6,217 bases of DNA from Candidatus Saccharimonadota bacterium (GCA_020428115.1 JAGQNJ010000040.1:1-6217); one strand, 5' to 3'; shown: positions 1-5,360, numbered from the stretch's first letter. The notes: generated by a model not told the origin, from the sequence alone. Made by a program: numbers and translations.

Positions 1-102
1 ACGTAATTCTGGGGTTTGGGCATCTCGAAACAACAGAGTACTTTTGGTAGCAAAAAGAATGAGAGAAGGATGGTGGTATAAAAATAGCGCTCTCTACCTT
101 TG
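1..102. other. Unassigned window edge, possible 3' end of an upstream gene
   Basis: No gene can be assigned here. Two plus-strand frames enter the window open. One runs from base 3 to a TAG at 48-50 and gives a hydrophobic tail (VILGFGHLETTEYFW). The other runs from base 2 to a TAG at 125-127 and would overlap the start of the next gene by 10 bases. Both look protein-like, and without upstream sequence the real one cannot be chosen. On the minus strand an ATG at 23-21 opens a frame (MPKPQNY) that leaves the window after seven codons. No terminator-like hairpin is visible. Confidence 0.3.
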
Positions 103-111
103 TGTTATAGT
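103..111 (+). promoter_or_regulatory. Extended -10 promoter just before the 118-336 gene
   Basis: TGT followed by TATAGT (106-111) forms an extended -10 element with one mismatch to TATAAT. No good -35 hexamer sits 16-18 bases upstream, which the TGn extension could compensate for. Only six bases separate the -10 box from the ATG at 118. Transcription would therefore be expected to begin at or within a base or two of the start codon, giving a leaderless mRNA. Confidence 0.55.
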
Positions 112-117
112 AGCTTT

Positions 118-336
118 ATGGAATTAGTAGATCAACTAACACGTAATATGGCACGACTACACGTTCGCTCACCAGAAGGCGGCACGACCATCGAAGGTGT
201 TCCGGGCGCAACGCTTGAGACTGCTCATGAGGTCGCAGAACTGCTTGAGAGTAGTGCAGCTACTGACCTAACGACTCCCCCATCACTCCAAGAAGTAATG
301 GCACAGATCGCCCTCCTCGAAGCCTCCCGAACCTAA
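118..336 (+). CDS. Small protein of unknown function (72 aa)
   Basis: I do not recognise a family. The protein is acidic and soluble-looking, with no signal peptide, transmembrane segment or cysteine. Residues 1-17 are probably helical, followed by a Gly/Thr-rich stretch (SPEGGTTIEGVPGATLET) that could form a short beta hairpin or linker. Two Ala/Leu/Glu-rich helices follow (about 34-47 and 55-70). The ATG at 118 is preferred over an in-frame TTG at 100 because that TTG lies upstream of the TATAGT -10 box and would not be transcribed from it. There is no Shine-Dalgarno site before the ATG, which fits leaderless translation. It ends at TAA 334-336, and no partner gene follows closely. A chance ORF cannot be excluded, but the close promoter and its sensible composition favour a real gene. 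Confidence 0.5.
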   Translation: MELVDQLTRNMARLHVRSPEGGTTIEGVPGATLETAHEVAELLESSAATDLTTPPSLQEVMAQIALLEASRT

Positions 337-420
337 AGTCAATCCAAACATGCGGAGTGAACCTGAGCAGATGATGTAAAACAGTCTGGCTTTGAGTTCC
401 TTCAGATGTTTGACGATAAA

Positions 421-438
421 TAGTGCCTGATGGCACTA
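421..438. repeat. 7-bp perfect hairpin
   Basis: TAGTGCC (421-427) and GGCACTA (432-438) form a perfect 7-bp stem around a four-base TGAT loop. It is not followed by a T-run on the plus strand. On the minus strand only TTTAT follows, so an intrinsic terminator is not convincing. It may be part of an RNA structure or a protein site. Confidence 0.4.
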
Positions 439-517
439 CTTTGAGGAGTTCTGGAGGCAAAGACTGGCTTTACTATGCAGATGCATCAAGTGAATGGAGC
501 GGTTTGGTGGTTTTATT

Positions 518-539
518 CAACTTTTGACATCAAAAGTTG
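518..539. repeat. 22-bp perfect palindrome (10+10 with 2-base centre)
   Basis: CAACTTTTGA (518-527) and TCAAAAGTTG (530-539) are exact inverted copies separated by CA. The tight spacing suits a DNA site for a dimeric regulator better than an RNA hairpin with a comfortable loop. It lies 71 bases upstream of the -35 box of the kinase-like/receiver/recO operon. It also embeds a TTGACA (524-529), but no matching -10 box is found 16-18 bases further on. Confidence 0.5.
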
Positions 540-610
540 TGAGGGATTCGAATCTTATGAAAGTATTTAATCGCAGCGGCTTATGAGCAATACATAAAGC
601 ATGAGCGATA

Positions 611-638
611 TTGATAAACTAGCTATCCGTGCTATAAT
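611..638 (+). promoter_or_regulatory. Sigma-70-type promoter of the kinase-like/receiver/recO operon
   Basis: TTGATA (611-616) and a consensus TATAAT (633-638) are spaced by 16 bases. The -10 box is extended by TGC at 630-632. Predicted transcription starts near 645, giving a leader of about 24 bases before the GTG at 669. This is the strongest promoter-like sequence in the window. Confidence 0.7.
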
Positions 639-663
639 GCTCAGGTTCAAAGAGAGGGTAGTA

Positions 664-681
664 GTTTAGTGAAAACTAAAC
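664..681 (+). promoter_or_regulatory. GAAA-capped hairpin covering the GTG start codon
   Basis: GTTTAGT (664-670) and ACTAAAC (675-681) form a 7-bp perfect stem closed by the GNRA-type tetraloop GAAA (671-674). The start codon GTG (669-671) lies in the last two stem pairs and the first loop base. The purine-rich AGAGAGGG (651-658), a weak Shine-Dalgarno candidate, lies outside the stem. If it forms in the mRNA it would limit initiation. The stem is AT-rich, so it may be only marginally stable. Confidence 0.45.
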
Positions 682-1391
682 AGAAACAACACGATAATTA
701 CGGTGTGGATGTGCGCTTACTGCGTTCTATGGCAGAGGAACTTCGTTTGCCATTACTGCAGATTGCCCGCCAGGCTGAACTTGCCAATATGGGTACAGTA
801 GACGGCCAGCCAAATATTAGAGTCATAGAAGCAACCTCTGAGGCAGCTATACGGTTAGTCGATAGCTATTTGTTTAGCACGCAGGTGTTGCTCGGGCAAC
901 AGAGCTTGCCACTAGAGCCAACATCAGTTACGGCGACCATGTACGATACGTCGCAGTACCTGCATAAACTTGCCAAGATATATGATTGCGATATTGATGT
1001 TGCCGTGCGCGGCAAATGTGGACTAGTGATGGCAAACGCTAAGGGGCTTCAGGCAGCCTTAACAAGTCTTGCCTATGCTTTTATTGGCTCATCGATGCGT
1101 AGTGGCAAACAGCGTATTGTGTTGACGGCCATGCGACAGGGGCAGGGTATTAGGGCTGGTGTAATGACAAATGCCAGCATTGAGAAGACAACCTTGAGCA
1201 AAGCCCGCATGCTGTACGGCAAGGCACACCAGCCTGCATCAAGCGTTACTCACAAGAGCGGAGCGGGTATTTATGTAGCAGACGCGCTGTTTAAATCGAT
1301 GGAATCAGAGCTCCAGGTGGTGCAGCAAAAATCTCGTTCAGGCCTCATGGCCACCATGTTGCCAAGCTATCAAACGGCACTTTTTAACTAA
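669..1391 (+). CDS. Degenerate histidine-kinase-like protein (240 aa)
   Basis: This looks like the catalytic core of a sensor histidine kinase with no sensor or transmembrane part, so it should be cytoplasmic. Residues 15-75 resemble a dimerisation (HisKA) helical hairpin. The H-box appears as EELRLPL (23-29), where active kinases have HELRTPL, so Glu23 occupies the position of the phospho-accepting His. Residues 124-235 resemble the HATPase_c domain. The N-box region (about 126-140) lacks the usual Asn residues, and no DxGxG G1 box is seen. A G2-like SGAGIYVADALF (197-208) remains, followed by the final beta strands. Known kinases that lose these residues act as scaffolds or binding partners, and that role is inferred here. 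The GTG start is chosen for its position after the promoter and because the residues before the H-box complete the first helix. It is the first gene of the operon, with the receiver gene 20 bases downstream. Confidence 0.7.
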   Translation: MKTKQKQHDNYGVDVRLLRSMAEELRLPLLQIARQAELANMGTVDGQPNIRVIEATSEAAIRLVDSYLFSTQVLLGQQSLPLEPTSVTATMYDTSQYLHKLAKIYDCDIDVAVRGKCGLVMANAKGLQAALTSLAYAFIGSSMRSGKQRIVLTAMRQGQGIRAGVMTNASIEKTTLSKARMLYGKAHQPASSVTHKSGAGIYVADALFKSMESELQVVQQKSRSGLMATMLPSYQTALFN

Positions 1392-1400
1392 TTAACCGAC

Positions 1401-1406
1401 AAGGAA
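1401..1406 (+). promoter_or_regulatory. Shine-Dalgarno site of the receiver gene
   Basis: AAGGAA lies five bases before the ATG at 1412, in the 20-base gap after the kinase-like gene. It supports this ATG as the start. No separate promoter is visible, so the gene is probably transcribed from the promoter at 611-638. Confidence 0.55.
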
Positions 1407-1411
1407 TTGGT

Positions 1412-1801
1412 ATGAAGCAACACATTCTTCTCATTGAGCCCGACAAGGTTCTTGCCAAGACCTACAAGGCGGCACTTGGTAGGGCGGGCTATCTCGTAGA
1501 TTGGCAGCTCAATGCCCAGGATGCAATCACGAGTGTTGATAGCAAGCATCCTGTGTTGATCGTGCTTGATGTGCAATTATCTGGACATAATGGCGTGGAG
1601 TTTCTGTACGAACTGCGCTCCTACCCAGACTGGCAGGCTATACCGGTGCTCATTTTGTCGGCGGTGACAGAGGCTGAACTTGGCCTCAGCCCTGAAACCA
1701 AGAAAAAGCTGCACATTGTTCAGTGCTTGTATGAACCGCACACTAAGCTTGCCGAGTTGATTGCTGTCGTTCGATCCTTAACTTCTGATACTCATGAATA
1801 A
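1412..1801 (+). CDS. Receiver-only response regulator (129 aa)
   Basis: The protein is one CheY-like receiver domain with no output domain. It shows the fold pattern in order: beta1 HILLIE (4-9), the acidic pocket, beta3 PVLIVLD ending in the probable phospho-acceptor Asp53, the loop QLSGHNGVEF, beta4 PVLILSA with the switch Ser83, and a last segment LYEPHTKLAEL. Two conserved features are altered. The usual acidic pair reads Glu9-Pro10-Asp11, so Pro occupies the second acidic position. The near-invariant Lys before Pro in the last strand is Glu108. Phosphorylation chemistry may be weakened or absent. It likely acts by protein-protein contact, with the upstream kinase-like protein as the obvious partner (inferred). 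The last eight bases overlap the recO start, which suggests translational coupling. Confidence 0.85.
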   Translation: MKQHILLIEPDKVLAKTYKAALGRAGYLVDWQLNAQDAITSVDSKHPVLIVLDVQLSGHNGVEFLYELRSYPDWQAIPVLILSAVTEAELGLSPETKKKLHIVQCLYEPHTKLAELIAVVRSLTSDTHE

Positions 1802-2474
1802 GCGAGTTACCAAGGGTATTATTCTCGGGCGTTTTAACTACGGGGAAGCAGATCGAATCCTTACTATTATTACACCTGACTATGGCAAGATTCGTGTTAT
1901 CGCAAAAGGTGTACGCAAGGAAAAGAGTAGGCTCGCAGGGGGTATTGAGCTTTTTTGTATTAGCCATATTAGTTACATTCCTGGCAAGCGAGATATCGGT
2001 ACGCTTGTATCAACACGACTTGCGACGAACTTTGGCGCAATCGTCAAGGACCTTGGGCGAACGCAGCTTGGCTACCGGGTGCTGCAAACAATCGATAAAG
2101 TCACCGAGGATGAGTGTGAGGGTGCGTTTTTTGATCTTGTTGTAGAAACGCTTCAAGCACTAGATGGTGACGTAGATAGTAATCTTACAGAGGCTTGGTT
2201 TGATGTTCGGCTCTTAAGGTTGCTCGGACATGAACCTAACGTATATACCGATACCAACGACCAGGCACTTGTTCCCGCTGCGAAGTACCGATTTGACTAT
2301 ACTGAGATGGCCTTTGACAACGACAAAAATGGCAGTTTTGGCGAAGATCACATAAAGCTACTACGCCTTATGCTCACGAACCCTATTCGTTCGCTAACTG
2401 CTGTTGGTCGATCGGCGGAGCTCGCCGTGCAACTACGAACCCTGACAAATACGATTCTGCAGCAACAGCTTTAG
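1794..2474 (+). CDS. recO: DNA repair protein RecO (226 aa)
   Basis: RecO is a cytoplasmic recombination mediator. With RecR it loads RecA onto SSB-coated single-stranded DNA in the RecF pathway and can anneal DNA strands. The N-terminal OB fold (about 1-80) carries the family signature: GIILGRFNYGEADRILTI, then TPDYGKIRVIAKGVRKEKSRL with its basic DNA-contact patch. A helical domain with LLRLLGHEPN (140-149) follows. Length is near the usual 230-250. The four-cysteine zinc module that many RecO proteins carry after this helix is absent: residues 148-172 contain no cysteine, and the only two in the protein are Cys55 and Cys108. The E. coli protein also lacks this module. The ATG overlaps the receiver gene by eight bases and has no Shine-Dalgarno site, so translation probably depends on ribosomes finishing the receiver gene. 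It ends at TAG 2472-2474. Confidence 0.92.
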   Translation: MNKRVTKGIILGRFNYGEADRILTIITPDYGKIRVIAKGVRKEKSRLAGGIELFCISHISYIPGKRDIGTLVSTRLATNFGAIVKDLGRTQLGYRVLQTIDKVTEDECEGAFFDLVVETLQALDGDVDSNLTEAWFDVRLLRLLGHEPNVYTDTNDQALVPAAKYRFDYTEMAFDNDKNGSFGEDHIKLLRLMLTNPIRSLTAVGRSAELAVQLRTLTNTILQQQL

Positions 2475-2480
2475 CACTAG

Positions 2481-3065
2481 CTAGTTAGTGAGTAGTGCAG
2501 AGGAATCAGCGCTGTAGATTTCGCCGTTAGATAATCCAACACTGAGTGTGTATCCACTACAGGTGTCGTTACAGCCCAAGGGGAATGGTACATATGAGTA
2601 GACGTAGTCGCCATTTGGTGGAGTCAATGCATCTTGATCTGCATTATCAAGATTGCCCAGGCTATTTGGGTAGTAGCCATTTGTCTCGTAATAGCTCTCG
2701 ATACTTTGTCGCAAAGAATCAATATCAGTTTGTGCCTGTTGGTCGCGAGCAGCCATTTGTACTCCGCTTGCCGCAATCAAAAAGATGACGATGACAAATA
2801 TTGTTGATAGCACCATAAATACAGCGCTCAGAACAATACCTATTGTCGACAGGGTTGTTTTAAGCCCGGCCTTTTTGGTCTTGGCATGAGCAATGATGCT
2901 CAGAACAAGTCCAAGAAGTGGAAATAAAAAGGCCAGTACAATGCCGGCAATCGCCAAGCCTTTGCCCGGGTCTTGTTCAGGATCAGTGCTAGGTACAGGC
3001 GTTGACGTAACTGGGGTTGGCTGGTCCGCAGGTTGAGTAGCATTTTGAGGCTGGTTATTGTCCAT
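2481..3065 (-). CDS. Two-helix membrane protein with pseudopilin-like C-terminal domain (194 aa)
   Basis: Residues 1-34 are a disordered Gln/Pro/Thr-rich tail. Helices at about 36-59 and 72-99 are joined by a basic loop (AKTKKAGLK), and the pair resembles the DUF4190-type small membrane module. By the positive-inside rule the loop is cytoplasmic and both ends lie outside. The C-terminal part begins with ARDQQAQTDIDSLRQSIESY and continues YETNGYYP (106-133). This is the pattern that follows the hydrophobic helix in type IV pilins and type II secretion pseudopilins. Later GCNDTCSGYTLSVGL (164-178) offers a probable Cys165-Cys169 disulfide. There is no GFTLIE-type prepilin peptidase site, so it is probably an anchored head rather than an assembled pilin. 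The gene converges on recO with six bases between stops. Confidence 0.8.
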   Translation of the reverse strand: MDNNQPQNATQPADQPTPVTSTPVPSTDPEQDPGKGLAIAGIVLAFLFPLLGLVLSIIAHAKTKKAGLKTTLSTIGIVLSAVFMVLSTIFVIVIFLIAASGVQMAARDQQAQTDIDSLRQSIESYYETNGYYPNSLGNLDNADQDALTPPNGDYVYSYVPFPLGCNDTCSGYTLSVGLSNGEIYSADSSALLTN

Positions 3066-3074
3066 GTTGTAGAA

Positions 3075-3080
3075 CTCCTT
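3075..3080 (-). promoter_or_regulatory. Shine-Dalgarno site of the minus-strand membrane protein gene
   Basis: AAGGAG on the minus strand lies nine bases before the ATG at 3065-3063. It is the best Shine-Dalgarno match in the window and fixes the start of the gene. Confidence 0.75.
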
Positions 3081-3100
3081 GAGTGGTTATATTGAGCCGT

Positions 3101-3129
3101 AGTATAAACAAAACACAAGCGTATAGCAA
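3101..3129 (-). promoter_or_regulatory. Promoter of the minus-strand membrane protein gene
   Basis: On the minus strand TTGCTA (3129-3124) and TATACT (3106-3101) are spaced by 17 bases. Predicted transcription starts near 3094, which leaves a leader of about 29 bases containing the AAGGAG site. It is back to back with the promoter of the 165-residue protein gene. Confidence 0.6.
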
Positions 3130-3157
3130 TTGTAATTATCAATAAATCTGTTATAAT
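3130..3157 (+). promoter_or_regulatory. Promoter of the 165-residue protein gene, near-leaderless
   Basis: TTGTAA (3130-3135) and TATAAT (3152-3157) are spaced by 16 bases, with a TGT extension (3149-3151) before the -10 box. Transcription would start near 3164, only a few bases before the ATG at 3168. An overlapping TATACT (3158-3163) is an alternative -10 box. No Shine-Dalgarno site fits in the remaining leader. Confidence 0.6.
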
Positions 3158-3167
3158 TATACTTTGT

Positions 3168-3665
3168 ATGAACGTATACTATGAACGATTGGCTGCAGAT
3201 CTAGAATTCGTTAATGGCGAGCTTAGGGATAGAGTACACGTGCCAATGACGTATGACACTGGCAAGGTAGCTTTTGACTATGTCCAAGGCCAGGCAGATT
3301 TTGTTGAGCACACCGCCGCTATGCATGCGATAAAGCTAGCACAAAGTGCAGAGGTGATGGTAAGTCTTAGTGACTTTCGGAGAGTTGATCGAAAGGGACG
3401 CGAAGTTGGGTGTCCACTCAAGCTCGGGGCGGTGAGTGTTAATAACATGCCTCCACTTCCAGAGCCGAGTAGACCTTTGGATGGCTACTTACTACATCTA
3501 TCAGGCGAGGGCGCCGTTGCTTTACACGGATTGGTTTTGCCGAACCAACTTGTTGAGCTTGGAGCTCCCGAAAGAGGCTATTCGCACTTAGCGGCCTCTG
3601 CAGTGAGCGAGGTTGTTTACGCACGCGTGTCGCCGCAACGCCACCAAGCACTTGGTGTTGTTTAG
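3168..3665 (+). CDS. Uncharacterised soluble protein (165 aa)
   Basis: I recognise no family. No signal peptide or transmembrane segment is visible, so a cytoplasmic location is likely. A helix near residues 3-20 leads into a mixed region. A helical stretch at 45-61 (FVEHTAAMHAIKLAQSA) is followed by a possible strand and a basic turn (DFRRVDRKGREVG, 69-81). A Pro-rich linker (NNMPPLPEPSRPLDG, 93-106) precedes a second part with strand-like DGYLLHLSG and VALHGLVLPNQLVELG. The only cysteine is Cys82. The ATG at 3168 has no Shine-Dalgarno site but follows a strong -10 box by ten bases. The 546-residue protein gene starts 26 bases after this one, so the products may work together, but each gene appears to have its own promoter. 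Confidence 0.65.
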   Translation: MNVYYERLAADLEFVNGELRDRVHVPMTYDTGKVAFDYVQGQADFVEHTAAMHAIKLAQSAEVMVSLSDFRRVDRKGREVGCPLKLGAVSVNNMPPLPEPSRPLDGYLLHLSGEGAVALHGLVLPNQLVELGAPERGYSHLAASAVSEVVYARVSPQRHQALGVV

Positions 3666-3673
3666 TCCCGCAT

Positions 3674-3684
3674 TGGTATACAAT
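3674..3684 (+). promoter_or_regulatory. -10 element just before the 546-residue protein gene
   Basis: Two overlapping -10 candidates are present: TGG followed by TATACA (3677-3682), and TACAAT (3679-3684). They leave nine and seven bases before the ATG at 3692. A weak -35 (TTGTTT, 3658-3663) overlaps the stop codon of the previous gene. No Shine-Dalgarno site is present, so a leaderless mRNA is likely. Confidence 0.5.
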
Positions 3685-3691
3685 GTAGACA

Positions 3692-5332
3692 ATGGTAGAA
3701 CACGAGGCACAGGCTAACCAGGGTGGGGAGCTAGAACGTCTTTTGCCTTTGTTCGAGCAACATGCCGATGCTTTTAAGGACGTACATCACAGTATTCCAT
3801 ATGGTCCTGATCCAGATGGCAAGTGGCTGAACTTGCTTATTGGTTCGCATGCTACGCTGTTCTATAAATCGCATGATCAGCTGGAACTCATGCAGGCAAT
3901 TCACGGCGTAGATAGTGTCTCGCAGCTTCGGGCGGTAGCGCAGATTGATGCCCACGCTTTTGCAACGCTGGATGAGCTCGTTAACCCGCGGTATGCCCGA
4001 TGGCTTGATATGAATATGGGAGCAATTGACCGTGCCGTAAACGGGCGAGATGATAACTGGGGCTTAGGGCGTAATACTCCGAAGGGCGGATATGCCGACC
4101 TACAAGCCCATCGTTACCGCGAGGGCATGTCAGAAACAGTCAGGCTTTATTGGGTGGCTGCACGAACTGCTGCCAGTATGGATGTTATGAGCGAGAGATC
4201 CTACGGGCTAGTGAAGTCCGTTGTCACAGAGCATAGTATTGAGTGCGTCAAACAGGGTGCAGATATTCTGGGCTTGCCATCAGAAGTTATGCCGCGTATG
4301 CTCAGCACCTTTGCTAAGCTTTTTCCTGGTAGGGCCTTAGGCATGCTGGCAAACGATCCGTCAGAAATAATAGACGAGTGGGCGAGCAACCCAGACAATA
4401 TTGATGGGCTTTATGAGGCTCAAGCACAATTAGAGGAGCTCCCTGCAGTTTTTGATATTAGCCTGCGGCAGTATATTTTGGGGCGAGCCTCTGGCTATGA
4501 CCAAATTTTTAGTTGGGATCGTCTGCATGCACGGATAGATCGCTTGGACAAATTCTTTAGTCCTGAGCAGCAGCATGAGAAAGCGGCCAATGTTTGGTTT
4601 AATAGGCAATTTGAAGAAACACAAATAGACGAGTCCCAGATTCAACGCGTTGCCGAGTTCCTTACCCAAGAAGAAATCGAACAGCTAGCACACGTTGGCC
4701 AACAAACTGCCGAGGAGTATCGCCAAGCAGTAGCAAACTACAAAGAGTATAAGCAGCTTCGCGAGGGGCATGTATACCCAGAAGCTCTCAAGCACCGCGA
4801 CCCTGGTACGAAGGTAGTTGTTTTACCGATTGCAGCGCCACTTGATCTTGATAATACAGGTCGAAATACGGTGACGCTTTCGGCACTTGAAGTACTCAGT
4901 GGAGTCACTGAACACAGCTATGTTACCAGTCGCTCTCATGGGCGTAATGCTCGCCAGGAATATGCAGAGGCAAATGTCGAGGTTGCATACGTAGACCCCA
5001 AACACCATGAGCGCGCGAGTGAGAATGAATACATCGACCGGTTCAAAATAGAAGACCTTAGCGAAGAAACGGTCATTGCAATGTTTGGCCTCAACGCCGA
5101 GGACCATGGTGATGCGGAGATTGTCATGTGGTCTGGTCGGCAATGCAGACTCAATGATGACAAGCTTGCTGAGTTGATCAGGGAGCGAACAGGCAAATAC
5201 CCACACATTATGTATGCACAGATGCCCATTGATCCACTTGAAGGCAGTGAATGTTGGCGGATACGTGAATATGTACCATTCCAGCCCGAGCCAGTTCGCC
5301 CAACACTGCACGATGTAGTCGCACAAACCTAA
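3692..5332 (+). CDS. Uncharacterised protein (546 aa)
   Basis: I recognise no family. It is soluble-looking and mildly acidic, with no signal peptide or transmembrane helix. Residues 12-360 appear largely helical. They include an aromatic-rich N-terminal part (WLNLLIGSHATLFYKSHDQ, 45-63), a glycine-rich loop (NGRDDNWGLGRNTPKGGY, 117-134), a long helical middle and a Glu/Gln-rich helical segment (about 290-360) that could form a coiled coil. The last 175 residues look like an alpha/beta domain. They have strands such as TKVVVLPIA (373-381), VEVAYVD (429-435) and AEIVMWSG (475-482), with a His-rich DPKHHER (435-441). No catalytic motif I know is complete. The start is supported by the close -10 box and the absence of in-frame alternatives near it. 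TAA 5330-5332 ends the gene inside the promoter region of the next gene. Confidence 0.7.
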   Translation: MVEHEAQANQGGELERLLPLFEQHADAFKDVHHSIPYGPDPDGKWLNLLIGSHATLFYKSHDQLELMQAIHGVDSVSQLRAVAQIDAHAFATLDELVNPRYARWLDMNMGAIDRAVNGRDDNWGLGRNTPKGGYADLQAHRYREGMSETVRLYWVAARTAASMDVMSERSYGLVKSVVTEHSIECVKQGADILGLPSEVMPRMLSTFAKLFPGRALGMLANDPSEIIDEWASNPDNIDGLYEAQAQLEELPAVFDISLRQYILGRASGYDQIFSWDRLHARIDRLDKFFSPEQQHEKAANVWFNRQFEETQIDESQIQRVAEFLTQEEIEQLAHVGQQTAEEYRQAVANYKEYKQLREGHVYPEALKHRDPGTKVVVLPIAAPLDLDNTGRNTVTLSALEVLSGVTEHSYVTSRSHGRNARQEYAEANVEVAYVDPKHHERASENEYIDRFKIEDLSEETVIAMFGLNAEDHGDAEIVMWSGRQCRLNDDKLAELIRERTGKYPHIMYAQMPIDPLEGSECWRIREYVPFQPEPVRPTLHDVVAQT

Positions 5333-5334
5333 TC

Positions 5335-5343
5335 TGATATACT
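5335..5343 (+). promoter_or_regulatory. Extended -10 promoter of the 174-residue protein gene
   Basis: TGA followed by TATACT (5338-5343) forms an extended -10 box two bases after the stop codon of the previous gene. No clear -35 is seen. Transcription would start near 5350 and give a leader of about 22 bases containing a Shine-Dalgarno site. Confidence 0.55.
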
Positions 5344-5355
5344 AAAGTTCAAATC

Positions 5356-5360
5356 AGGAG
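5356..5360 (+). promoter_or_regulatory. Shine-Dalgarno site of the 174-residue protein gene
   Basis: AGGAG lies eleven bases before the ATG at 5372. The spacing is slightly long but usable, and it supports this start. Confidence 0.5.

Larger units (their letters stand above)
337..610. other. Intergenic region with inverted repeats and short protein-like frames
   Basis: This stretch contains no convincing gene. It holds two clear inverted repeats, annotated separately. It also has several short frames with protein-like translations in shifting phases: GTG 423 to TGA 525-527 (34 codons, containing GGKDWLYYADASSEWSG), ATG 475 to TAA 568-570 (31 codons, containing WWFYSTFDIKSCEGF), and codons 561-614 (KYLIAAAYEQYIKHERY, no start). 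None has a ribosome binding site at a usable distance; a GGAGG at 453-457 is 17 bases from the ATG at 475. The pattern could be a decayed gene, a structured small RNA, or chance. No tRNA fold was found, although a TTCGAA motif at 547-552 superficially resembles a T loop. Confidence 0.4.

Noticed and set aside
21..23. Minus-strand ATG opening a gene that leaves the window
   Set aside because: Only seven codons are visible, with no Shine-Dalgarno site and only a weak TACTCT as a possible -10 box, so there is too little to support a gene.
260..460. 66-residue minus-strand frame across the end of the small gene and the intergenic region
   Set aside because: It has protein-like text, but it is antisense to the 118-336 gene for its last third and has no promoter or ribosome binding site of its own.
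524..552. TTGACA (524-529) as a -35 box
   Set aside because: No -10-like hexamer occurs at 16-18 bases spacing. The hexamer is part of the palindrome.
541..560. T-arm-like sequence around TTCGAA suggesting a tRNA or tmRNA end
   Set aside because: The conserved pair closing the T loop would be A-C, the flanks do not form a 5-bp stem, and no acceptor stem or anticodon arm is found upstream.
1882..2145. 87-residue frame inside recO
   Set aside because: It lies wholly within recO in another phase, has no start signals, and recO is strongly supported by its family motifs.
2475..2490. Inverted repeat between the convergent recO and membrane protein genes as a terminator
   Set aside because: The stem is only 5 bp (CACTA/TAGTG), with no T-run on either strand.
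4823..5326. 167-residue minus-strand frame inside the 546-residue protein gene
   Set aside because: It is antisense to a longer, well-promoted gene and its composition (many Cys, Trp and Ile in odd runs) is typical of a shadow frame.
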